A stretch of 11,683 nucleotides of DNA, from contig CALVJU010000058.1 in assembly GCA_944332375.1 (NCBI GenBank), positions 1 through 11,683 of the forward strand, given 5' to 3'. The DNA is from an uncultured Bacilli bacterium (GTDB lineage: Bacteria; Bacillota_I; Bacilli_A; RF39; UBA660). Of the stretch, positions 5,333-11,683 are shown piece by piece. The notes below the pieces were generated by a model. That model searched no databases, was not told the origin of the DNA, and was given only the letters and a program-made list of their open reading frames with translations. A program made the translations under genes and the position numbers. The first letter of the stretch is position 1. Each line of letters opens with the position of its first letter.

Positions 5333-7636
5333 ATGGACAGAACTATGCAGGAAAAGTGGAGTCAATATCTGACAATCTTTCTTATATTACAACCACTTTT
5401 TGATTTTTTAACTGGAATTGGGTTACATGTATTTCAAATCAATGTGACATTTGGAATGCTTGTAAGAATGCTTTTCTTACTATTTATTATGTTTACAACA
5501 GTATTTGTATATAAAAAGAAGAAACTGTTTTTCCTTTACTTGGGAATCTTTCTTTACTTTATTTTGTATCTTATAGGGATTGTATCAGGACAGGGGACTG
5601 CTTTCTTGTTTTCGGAGATACAAGGATTTTTGCGTGTCTTTTATTTTCCAATTCTTCTTATTTCTCTTTATAGTATCAAAGATCAGATTCAAATTAGTAA
5701 AATGACATGGATTGTTACCTTATCTCTTTACTTGATCCTGATCTTAATTCCCATTCTTTTTCACGTTGGATATCAATCTTATCAAATTACAAAAGCAGGA
5801 ACGTTAGGATTTTTTAATTCAGCAAATGAGATTAGTGGGATTATCTCTCTGTTTACACCGATGTTGTTTTTATTACTGGAAAAGAAACGAACTTGGATAT
5901 GGGCTTTGATTTTGTTTCTCATCTATTTCATCGTGATTTTAACAGTAGGGACCAAAACACCATTGCTCTCTTTTGGAATTACCGTTTTCTTTCTTTTCCT
6001 TTATTTCACATGGAAATGGATCAAAGAAAAAAAATATCAGAGAATTGGATGGATGTTACTTCCGATTGTTGTAGTAGGAATTCTTCTTGTTTCTATCTTG
6101 CCAAGAACCAATTTTTATAAAAATATTCAGACGCATCTAGATTACCTAGAACTCGACCATATCTCTGAAGTCTTCCAAGAAAAAGAATTGATTGACCACT
6201 TTATCTTTAGTCAACGTCTTACTTTTTTAGAAGATCGTCATGAAAGTTATATGGAAGCTCCTATGATACAGAAGCTTGCAGGAACTGGTTATACAGATGG
6301 AACAGAGACTTATAAGATGGTAGAGATGGATTATTTTGATATTTATTATAGTCATGGATTGATTGGGTTTCTTTTGTTTTTTGGAATATATGGATATGTT
6401 GTAGTACAAATATTCCGTTCTATAAAGAAAGTGACTTGGGAGACGTATTTAATGATGATTAGTTTCTTCTTTGTTGTGATTTTATCTCTGTTTACAGGGC
6501 ATATGATTACGGCTCCAGCGGTGAGTATCTTTGTTGTATTCCTTCTCTTGTCATTAGATCAGAATCGTAAGAAGAGACTTTTCTTTACTAGTTATTATTT
6601 AGATATTGGGGGAATTGAAACAGCGCTTGTTGAATTATTAAAACGAATTGATACGACGGAAAATGAAGTGACTTTGTTATTAGAGAAAAAAGAGGGGATC
6701 TTTTTAGATCAGATTCCGAAAGAAATTGTAGTGAAGGAATGGAAAGTGTATGAGGATTCGTTTGTGATTCTACGTAAGATCAAGAATTTACTAAAACGCG
6801 GTTGGTTTTCTTTACTGTATTATCACACTTATGATTTTAGTTGTTGTTATGCGACTTATAGTTTGAGTGGGGGACGTTTAGCACTTCTTGCGTCTAGAAA
6901 TAATGCGATTTATGTTCACAGTAATTATCAGTGGATTTATGAGAAAGAAGAGTATCATCAGTTCTTTGATGAAAGAAGGATTTCAGAGTTTCAACATATT
7001 ATTTTTGTTTCTAAGGGGGCAAGAACCTTTTTTGGAAAAGAGTATCCACATCTGAAGGAGAAAACGATGGTCTTAAATAATTTTGTTGATGTGGATCGTA
7101 TTCAGAGGTGCAGTTTAGAGAAAGTGGATATCAAAAAACAAAAGGGAAAGATCTTATTTGTGTTTGTTGGAAGGTTAGAAGAGGCTTCTAAGAAAATAAG
7201 TCGAATTCTCTTGTTAGTAAAGCAAATTCCTGAGATAGAATTATGGATGATTGGTGATGGACCAGATCGTTTCTCTTATGAGAAACAAGTAGAGAAATAC
7301 AAGATCGAGAAACGGGTTCGTTTTTTAGGAAAACAATCTAATCCTTATCCTTATATGAAAGAAGCAGATTACTTTATTTTAACTTCTGATTATGAAGGTT
7401 TTCCAGTGGTGTCACTAGAAGCGATTGTTTTAAAAAAGCCTTTGATTTCTACCATTGATGTCGGCGATGATCAGATTGAGTTAAAACGAGATGTCGCAAC
7501 CATGGTATCGAAAGATCCAGAAAAGATGGTAAAAGAAGTAAAAGCAATTTTAAAACAAGAAAGGAAAATACCACAGTTAGATTTAAATCAAATTCAAGAA
7601 AAGAGAATGGAAAAACTACAAAAGTTGTGGAGGTGA
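5333..7636 (+). CDS. Fused O-antigen ligase/polymerase-like membrane protein and GT4 glycosyltransferase
   Basis: This is a two-domain protein of about 767 residues (counted here from ATG 5324; subtract 3 for ATG 5333). Residues 1-410 hold about ten or more hydrophobic helices, with FFNSANEISG (163-172) and VGTKTPLLSF (208-217), and a long non-membrane loop at about 260-345. This layout is that of the Wzy/WaaL/TuaE-type family, which polymerises or ligates lipid-linked glycans outside the membrane. A short basic linker (DQNRKKR) leads into a cytosolic GT4 domain (about 418-770) with DIGGIETALVELL, FVGRLEE, MIGDGPD and the EGFPVVSLE (E691/E699) nucleotide-sugar motif. ATG 5324, 5327 and 5333 are all possible starts; AGGATG at 5321-5326 placed 6 bases before 5333 decided the choice. 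It is the first gene of the operon, and the next start is 4 bases after its stop. Donor and acceptor sugars are unknown. Confidence 0.85.
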   Translation: MDRTMQEKWSQYLTIFLILQPLFDFLTGIGLHVFQINVTFGMLVRMLFLLFIMFTTVFVYKKKKLFFLYLGIFLYFILYLIGIVSGQGTAFLFSEIQGFLRVFYFPILLISLYSIKDQIQISKMTWIVTLSLYLILILIPILFHVGYQSYQITKAGTLGFFNSANEISGIISLFTPMLFLLLEKKRTWIWALILFLIYFIVILTVGTKTPLLSFGITVFFLFLYFTWKWIKEKKYQRIGWMLLPIVVVGILLVSILPRTNFYKNIQTHLDYLELDHISEVFQEKELIDHFIFSQRLTFLEDRHESYMEAPMIQKLAGTGYTDGTETYKMVEMDYFDIYYSHGLIGFLLFFGIYGYVVVQIFRSIKKVTWETYLMMISFFFVVILSLFTGHMITAPAVSIFVVFLLLSLDQNRKKRLFFTSYYLDIGGIETALVELLKRIDTTENEVTLLLEKKEGIFLDQIPKEIVVKEWKVYEDSFVILRKIKNLLKRGWFSLLYYHTYDFSCCYATYSLSGGRLALLASRNNAIYVHSNYQWIYEKEEYHQFFDERRISEFQHIIFVSKGARTFFGKEYPHLKEKTMVLNNFVDVDRIQRCSLEKVDIKKQKGKILFVFVGRLEEASKKISRILLLVKQIPEIELWMIGDGPDRFSYEKQVEKYKIEKRVRFLGKQSNPYPYMKEADYFILTSDYEGFPVVSLEAIVLKKPLISTIDVGDDQIELKRDVATMVSKDPEKMVKEVKAILKQERKIPQLDLNQIQEKRMEKLQKLWR

Positions 7637-7640
7637 TGAT

Positions 7641-8561
7641 ATGCCAAAATTTAGTATTATTATTCCCGTATATAATCTAGAAAATTATATTGAGACTTGT
7701 TTAGAGAGTATTCTACATCAGACCAATCAAGATATGGAAGTTTTGGTTGTCGATGATGGTTCTACAGATCACAGTGTAGAAAAAATAAAGAAATATCCTG
7801 TTCATTTGATAGAACTTGAAAAAGAAGGATATGGAAATGGACATGCTAGAAATGTTGCGGTAAAAAAGGCCCAAGGGGATTACATTCTTTTTGTGGATGG
7901 AGATGATTATATTGAACCGGATTTACTAGAGACTTTGGCTTCTGTTCCGAATGATCCAGATTTGATTCGTTATCAAATCAGAAAAGTATATGAAGATGGT
8001 CGAAAAGAAGACTTACAAGAAGTTTCTTTTGAAGACAAAAATGGAGTAGAAGCATTTTCTATCATCAGTACGTTTCATATTGTTGAATCTCCTTGTTGTT
8101 ATGCAGTTAAAAGAGCATTTTACCAAGGAGGACAATTTCGTTTTCAAGAAAATGCTTATCATGAAGATTTTGGCTTAATTCCTTACATCATCATCAAGGC
8201 TAAGAAAGTAACTTCTATAACAAAAATTGGATATAATTACTTACAACGAACAGGGAGTATTATGCATCATAGTACTTATGAACAGGCAAAGAAAAAAGTC
8301 TATGACATGTATGGACGTTATCAAGATTTGATGAGACAAGCGAAAAAAGAAAGCATAGATACAAGTATTTATCGAAGTTTTTTAGCAAACAGTATGATTT
8401 TAAAAATTACAGAATTAAAAGGAAAAGATTATCGAGAGATGAAAAAGAAATTAAAAGAAGAACATGTTTTTGATGAGATTCAAACGAATACACTTCCACG
8501 AAAAGTGAAAAAACAAATATTAAAATGGAGTCCGAAACTCTATTATCGATTACGAGGATAA
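7641..8561 (+). CDS. GT2 family glycosyltransferase (first copy)
   Basis: It transfers a sugar from a nucleotide donor to a growing surface glycan on the cytosolic side. The 306-aa protein has the GT-A fold markers in order: FSIIIPVYNLENYI (4-17), DDGSTD (38-43), GHARNVAV in the 60s and 70s, and FVDGDDY with the metal-binding DxD (86-89). HEDFG in the second half matches the ED motif of the family. The C-terminal 100 residues are basic and helical, with no membrane segment, which suggests peripheral attachment. A strong GGAGGTGAT ribosome site (7629-7637) overlaps the end of the ligase-GT4 gene. The usual NKLY-type motif before the ED block is replaced by SPCCYAVKR. The sugar specificity cannot be inferred. 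Confidence 0.92.
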   Translation: MPKFSIIIPVYNLENYIETCLESILHQTNQDMEVLVVDDGSTDHSVEKIKKYPVHLIELEKEGYGNGHARNVAVKKAQGDYILFVDGDDYIEPDLLETLASVPNDPDLIRYQIRKVYEDGRKEDLQEVSFEDKNGVEAFSIISTFHIVESPCCYAVKRAFYQGGQFRFQENAYHEDFGLIPYIIIKAKKVTSITKIGYNYLQRTGSIMHHSTYEQAKKKVYDMYGRYQDLMRQAKKESIDTSIYRSFLANSMILKITELKGKDYREMKKKLKEEHVFDEIQTNTLPRKVKKQILKWSPKLYYRLRG

Positions 8562-8562
8562 T

Positions 8563-9525
8563 ATGGTAGATATTAGTATTATTGTTCCCGTTTATAATGC
8601 GGAAAAGTATATCAAGAAGTGTATGGATTCTCTCGTAAAACAAAGTAAAAAAGAATTAGAATTTATTATTGTCAATGATGGCTCTACGGATCATTCTGAA
8701 AAAATCATTCAGTCTTATCAAGATGCAAGAATCAAATATTTTAAAAATAAGAATCAAGGGATTGGAAAAACAAGAAATTTTGGAATAGAACAAGCTTGTG
8801 GAAAGTATTTGATGTTTTTGGATAGTGATGATTATCTAGAACAAGATGCCTGTGAACTGTTATATGAACGATGTGAAAGAGACAATTTAGATGTATTGGT
8901 CTGTAATTTCTATAAAGTATTTCAAGATCACAAAGAAGAAGTGATCATTCCAAGTTTTTCTAACACCTCATTAAAAGAACAACCTGAAATTTTATTAAGT
9001 ATCAATCTAGCTCCTTGGAATAAGATCTATCGAAGAGACCTCATTGAACAACATCATATTCGTTTTGTTGAAAATTTAAAATATGAAGATGCTCCTTTTG
9101 TGGCGGAAAGTTTATTAAAAGCAAAGAACATTGGATCGATCAATACAGTTTCTTATGACTATGTCATTCATGAGAATAGTGAAACAACAGTGAGAGATCA
9201 AAAAGTCTTTGATATTATAAAGATTGTTGATAAAATAAGAGTGATGAGTAAACAGGAAGTAGGGCTTAAGAAGGTAGTTGATGAATTAACTGTTCAGATC
9301 ATTATGAATTATAATATTCAACAACGATGCCAAAAAGATTGGCAGGTTGGAAAACAGTTTATTCAAGAGAGTTTTGCCTATCTTGAAAAAGAAGTTTCTC
9401 ATTATAAAAGAAGTTCTTATTTTAAAAAGCGTTCTTTTTTGAAAGCATTCATTGAAAAACATAAAATATGGACTCTTCTTTACTGTTATCTTTATTGGAG
9501 GTGTAAGAAGTGCTTGGCAAAATAA
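8563..9525 (+). CDS. GT2 family glycosyltransferase (second copy)
   Basis: A second 320-aa GT-A glycosyltransferase, clearly related to its neighbour but not a recent copy. It shows ISIIVPVYNAEKYIKKC (4-20), NDGSTD (38-43), GIGKTRNFGIE (67-76), FLDSDDYLE with DxD at 87-89, APWNKIYRRDL (150-160) and YEDAPFV (174-180). This is the standard order for capsule and teichuronic-type GT2 enzymes. The C-terminus is long and basic, ending in a Tyr/Leu-rich segment (WTLLYCYLYW) that may rest on the membrane. The start is 1 base after the previous stop, with GAGGA as ribosome site. Its last 16 bases overlap the start of the ATP-grasp gene. It would add a different residue of the same glycan than the first copy; that is inference. 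Confidence 0.92.
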   Translation: MVDISIIVPVYNAEKYIKKCMDSLVKQSKKELEFIIVNDGSTDHSEKIIQSYQDARIKYFKNKNQGIGKTRNFGIEQACGKYLMFLDSDDYLEQDACELLYERCERDNLDVLVCNFYKVFQDHKEEVIIPSFSNTSLKEQPEILLSINLAPWNKIYRRDLIEQHHIRFVENLKYEDAPFVAESLLKAKNIGSINTVSYDYVIHENSETTVRDQKVFDIIKIVDKIRVMSKQEVGLKKVVDELTVQIIMNYNIQQRCQKDWQVGKQFIQESFAYLEKEVSHYKRSSYFKKRSFLKAFIEKHKIWTLLYCYLYWRCKKCLAK

Positions 9526-10598
9526 AGTATCGTTTGGTGTTGTTTTTAAAAAGAAAAATAGATCGTCATCTTTCGAAAAAACAAGAGAAATATTTGCGAA
9601 AATATCAGAAACAAACAGAATTTAATACTTGGTATTGGCAGATTGTGACGAAAGAAAAACATTTTCCTTTACCATTAGGAAAACGTCTTAAGATGTATCG
9701 ACATGGGTTTAAAGCTGATGATTACCACTTATATCATTTTGAGAAAAATGATATGAATCAGTATATGAGTGAACGAGATCGTTGGAAGACGAGAAATGTA
9801 AATGGAGAATATAATTTATTATTAGATGATAAAATGGTGTTTTTTAACTTATTTAGCAATAAGTTAAATATTCCTAGGAATATTTGTTTACTAACTCATA
9901 GAAAATTAATTCCAATGGAAGATACTTTTAAGAGTATGAAAGAAGTGCTAGAACACTATCCAAAGCTGGTGATAAAACCGGTTTGCAGTGGTGGAGGTGC
10001 AGGAGTTCATGTTGTAGAAAAAAGGCAAAATGAGTATTATATTAATCTTATAAAGAGTGATTTAAAACAAATTGATGAGATTAGTCAGAATGGAGAATTT
10101 ATTGTTACCCCTTTCGTAGAACAACATCGTTATGCAAAAGAGATTTTTCCAAATTCTACTAATACCATTCGTGTGATTATGATTCGTGATCACTATGGGA
10201 AAGTTGAAATTCCTTATGCACTACATCGTTTTGGATCTAATCAATCTGGATGCGTTGATAATGTATGTAGTGGTGGTTATTTTGGATTGATTGATGTAAA
10301 GACTGGAAAAATAGGGGAAATGACTTCTTATGGAACAACAGATTTTTATACAAAACATCCTGATACAAAGAAACAAATTACTGGAGTTCAAATTCCTAGA
10401 TGGAATAAAATAAAGAAAACATTAACCGAAGTGATGGAAAAAATGCCATATTTAAAGTTTGTCGCTTGGGATATTGTTGTAACATATGATGATTTTGTTG
10501 TCATTGAAGCAAATACTTCTACGGGAATTGGAATTATCCAGGTATTTGAACCATTAAAAGGAACAACATTAGGAAAGTTCTATGAAAAGAATTGGTAA
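9510..10598 (+). CDS. Sugar-transfer-associated ATP-grasp enzyme
   Basis: Proteins of this family (Pfam ATPgrasp_ST) occur in surface-polysaccharide loci and are thought to ligate or modify a sugar-linked group with ATP; the exact reaction is not known. The 362-aa protein has LVIKPVCSGGGAG (153-165, ATP-binding Lys156 and the Gly-rich loop), FIVTPFVEQH (197-206), NTIRV (218-222), and FVAWDIVVT with the metal-ligand set VIEANT (317-336, Asp321, Glu333, Asn335). The N-terminus is basic and has no signal peptide, so it acts in the cytosol. A GTG at 9510 is used, with GGAGG at 9497-9501, inside the end of the second GT2 gene. Three perfect inverted repeats lie within its coding sequence at 9731-9885. 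A simple amino-acid ligase role cannot be ruled out. Confidence 0.85.
   Translation: MLGKIKYRLVLFLKRKIDRHLSKKQEKYLRKYQKQTEFNTWYWQIVTKEKHFPLPLGKRLKMYRHGFKADDYHLYHFEKNDMNQYMSERDRWKTRNVNGEYNLLLDDKMVFFNLFSNKLNIPRNICLLTHRKLIPMEDTFKSMKEVLEHYPKLVIKPVCSGGGAGVHVVEKRQNEYYINLIKSDLKQIDEISQNGEFIVTPFVEQHRYAKEIFPNSTNTIRVIMIRDHYGKVEIPYALHRFGSNQSGCVDNVCSGGYFGLIDVKTGKIGEMTSYGTTDFYTKHPDTKKQITGVQIPRWNKIKKTLTEVMEKMPYLKFVAWDIVVTYDDFVVIEANTSTGIGIIQVFEPLKGTTLGKFYEKNW
9731..9754. repeat. Perfect 10-bp inverted repeat inside the ATP-grasp gene
   Basis: ATATCATTTT (9731-9740) is the exact reverse complement of AAAATGATAT (9745-9754), with a 4-base GAGA loop. It lies in the coding region, encodes ordinary residues, and has no T-tract after it, so it is not a standard terminator. 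Chance is possible in AT-rich DNA. Confidence 0.7.
9843..9885. repeat. Two adjoining perfect inverted repeats inside the ATP-grasp gene
   Basis: TTTAACTTAT (9843-9852) pairs perfectly with ATAAGTTAAA (9859-9868) around a 6-base loop. Sharing its last three bases, a 20-base exact palindrome centred on CCTAGG occupies 9866-9885. Both lie in the sequence coding for residues about 112-126 (LFSNKLNIPRN), a conserved family region, so codon constraint may explain part of it. A regulatory or RNA-structure role is only a possibility. Confidence 0.7.
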
Positions 10599-10611
10599 GG
10601 GAGGCTTAAGT

Positions 10612-11683
10612 ATGAGAAAGATTTATTTATGGGCAACGATTGGTATTTGTTTTATGATGTTATCTTTTATACCACAAGTAAGTGCAAAAGGTTGGTATAC
10701 GGATGAAAATCAAAACACTTATTATTATGATGAATCCAATCAATTAGTGACTGGAAAACAGACAATTGATGGATATGAGTATTATTTTCATGATAATGGA
10801 GTCATGCAGAAAGGCTTTATCTGGTTAGATGGAAATTTATATCTGTATGGGAGAAGTAGTGGGCAGTTACAGAAACGTGGTTTTTACACCATCGATAACA
10901 GTACTTACTATACAGACTACACAACAGGAGAAGTTGCAGTTGGAAAGAAAACAATCAATGGCTATGACTATTACTTTCATGAAGATGGAGTAATGCAAAA
11001 AGGTTTTATCTGGTTAGATGGAAAGTTATATCTGTATGGAAGAAGTAGTGGCCAATTACAAAAACGTGGTTTTTATACCATCGATAATAGTACTTACTAT
11101 ACAGACTACACAACAGGAGAAGTTGCAATCGGAAAGAAAACAATTAATGGCTACGAGTATTACTTTCATGAAGATGGAGTAATGCAAAAAGGTTTTCTTG
11201 AATTAGATGGAAAATTATATCTGTATGGAAGAAGTAGCGGTCAGTTACAAAAGCGTGGTTTTTACACCATTGATAACCATACTTATTATACGGATTATAC
11301 AACTGGAGAAGTATACCGTGGCATTCAAACAATCGGATCCAAAACATATGGGTTTGATGAAATAACAGGATCTGTATTTGATGGCTTTGGTACGATTGAC
11401 GGAAATACGTACTATTTCGATTTTGAAAAAGGAATTTATTACACAGGAAAACATAAAATTAATGGCTATGATTATTACTTCCATGAAAATGGAGTGATGC
11501 AAAAGGGCTTTATTACATTAAATGGAAAGTTATATCTGTATGGAAGAAGTAGTGGTCAGTTACAAAAACGAGGCTTTTATACGATTGATGATAGTACCTA
11601 CTATACTGACTATGCAACCGGAGAAGTCGCAGTCGGAAAGAAAAGGATCAATGGTTATGATTATTACTTCCATGAAGATGGAG
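10612..11683 (+). CDS. Secreted cell-wall-binding repeat protein (partial, runs off the end)
   Basis: The frame opens at ATG 10612 (AAGGGAGG ribosome site at 10597-10604) and stays open to the window edge, giving 357 residues. A signal peptide is seen: RK, then a hydrophobic core, and QVSA before a cleavage expected at Ala25-Lys26. The rest is built of about 21-residue Tyr/Gly-rich repeats, of the type NGYDYYFHEDGVMQKG, characteristic of choline-binding/glucan-binding cell-wall repeats. Units come in threes, giving 63-residue blocks starting at residues 48, 111, 174, 279 and 342; a 42-residue divergent block sits at 237-278. Tyr replaces most of the Trp seen in classical choline-binding repeats, so the ligand may not be choline. 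No catalytic domain is visible; one may follow beyond the edge. It is the last visible gene of the polymer operon, 13 bases after the ATP-grasp stop. Confidence 0.85.
   Translation, partial: MRKIYLWATIGICFMMLSFIPQVSAKGWYTDENQNTYYYDESNQLVTGKQTIDGYEYYFHDNGVMQKGFIWLDGNLYLYGRSSGQLQKRGFYTIDNSTYYTDYTTGEVAVGKKTINGYDYYFHEDGVMQKGFIWLDGKLYLYGRSSGQLQKRGFYTIDNSTYYTDYTTGEVAIGKKTINGYEYYFHEDGVMQKGFLELDGKLYLYGRSSGQLQKRGFYTIDNHTYYTDYTTGEVYRGIQTIGSKTYGFDEITGSVFDGFGTIDGNTYYFDFEKGIYYTGKHKINGYDYYFHENGVMQKGFITLNGKLYLYGRSSGQLQKRGFYTIDDSTYYTDYATGEVAVGKKRINGYDYYFHEDG
10753..11683 (+). repeat. Tandem 189-bp coding repeats (63 residues each)
   Basis: Equivalent points (the GGAAA-type Gly-Lys codons opening each block) fall at 10753, 10942, 11131, 11320, 11446 and 11635. 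The spacings are 189, 189, 189, 126 and 189 bases. Units 1-3 are very close at the DNA level; for example, the stretch ending each unit at about 10900-10936 and 11089-11125 is essentially identical. The 126-bp block (11320-11445) is much more divergent and equals two 63-bp subunits. Each 189-bp unit is itself three 63-bp (21-residue) subrepeats. The array continues past the window. Confidence 0.9.

Noticed and set aside
11144..11502. Antisense open frames in the repeat-protein region
   Set aside because: They are mirror frames of the repeat coding sequence and have no independent support.
10753..11683. Possible CRISPR or other non-coding repeat array
   Set aside because: The 189-bp period is a whole number of codons in one open frame, and the differences are mostly synonymous: these are protein repeats.

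Overview
The window is AT-rich DNA from a low-GC Gram-positive bacterium (Bacillota). It uses the standard bacterial code: TGA ends several clear genes and Trp is TGG, which excludes the Mycoplasma code. Consensus TTGACA/TATAAT promoters, strong AGGAGG-type ribosome sites, GTG/TTG starts, a secreted protein with cell-wall-binding repeats and a surface-polymer gene set fit a host-associated Bacilli or Erysipelotrichia-like lineage. The exact taxon cannot be read from the sequence.

Positions 1-2278 (+): after the tail of an HD-domain hydrolase, a consensus promoter drives a compact dTMP module. Thymidylate synthase makes dTMP and dihydrofolate, dihydrofolate reductase recycles the folate, and a dTMP kinase phosphorylates the product. 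Both internal junctions are ATGA overlaps, so translation is probably coupled. A hairpin at 2268-2295 overlaps the stop codon of the kinase and that of the convergent gene, and works as a two-way terminator.

Positions 2275-3939 (-): two genes in an operon from a consensus promoter encode cytosolic proteins of unknown function. They share a central segment that resembles a degenerate kinase C-lobe, and I read them as paralogous, probably pseudokinase-like proteins.

Positions 4008-5165: a cytosolic glycerophosphodiester phosphodiesterase (+) converges with an UPF0316/DUF2179-type membrane protein (-) whose best start is TTG at 5165.

Positions 5248-11683 (+): a tightly packed surface-glycopolymer operon starts from an extended -10 promoter. 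It encodes (i) an unusual single-chain fusion of an O-antigen ligase/polymerase-like membrane domain with a GT4 glycosyltransferase, (ii) and (iii) two GT2 glycosyltransferases, (iv) a sugar-transfer-associated ATP-grasp enzyme and (v) a secreted protein built of 63-residue (189-bp) cell-wall-binding repeats, cut by the window end. The set suggests synthesis of a cell-wall polymer together with a protein that may bind the wall. Initiation and export genes are not in the window and presumably lie downstream or elsewhere.

No RNA genes, insertion sequences, CRISPR arrays or phage structural genes were seen. The least explained parts are the pseudokinase-like pair, the ligase-GT4 fusion, the repeat protein and a cluster of perfect inverted repeats inside the ATP-grasp gene.
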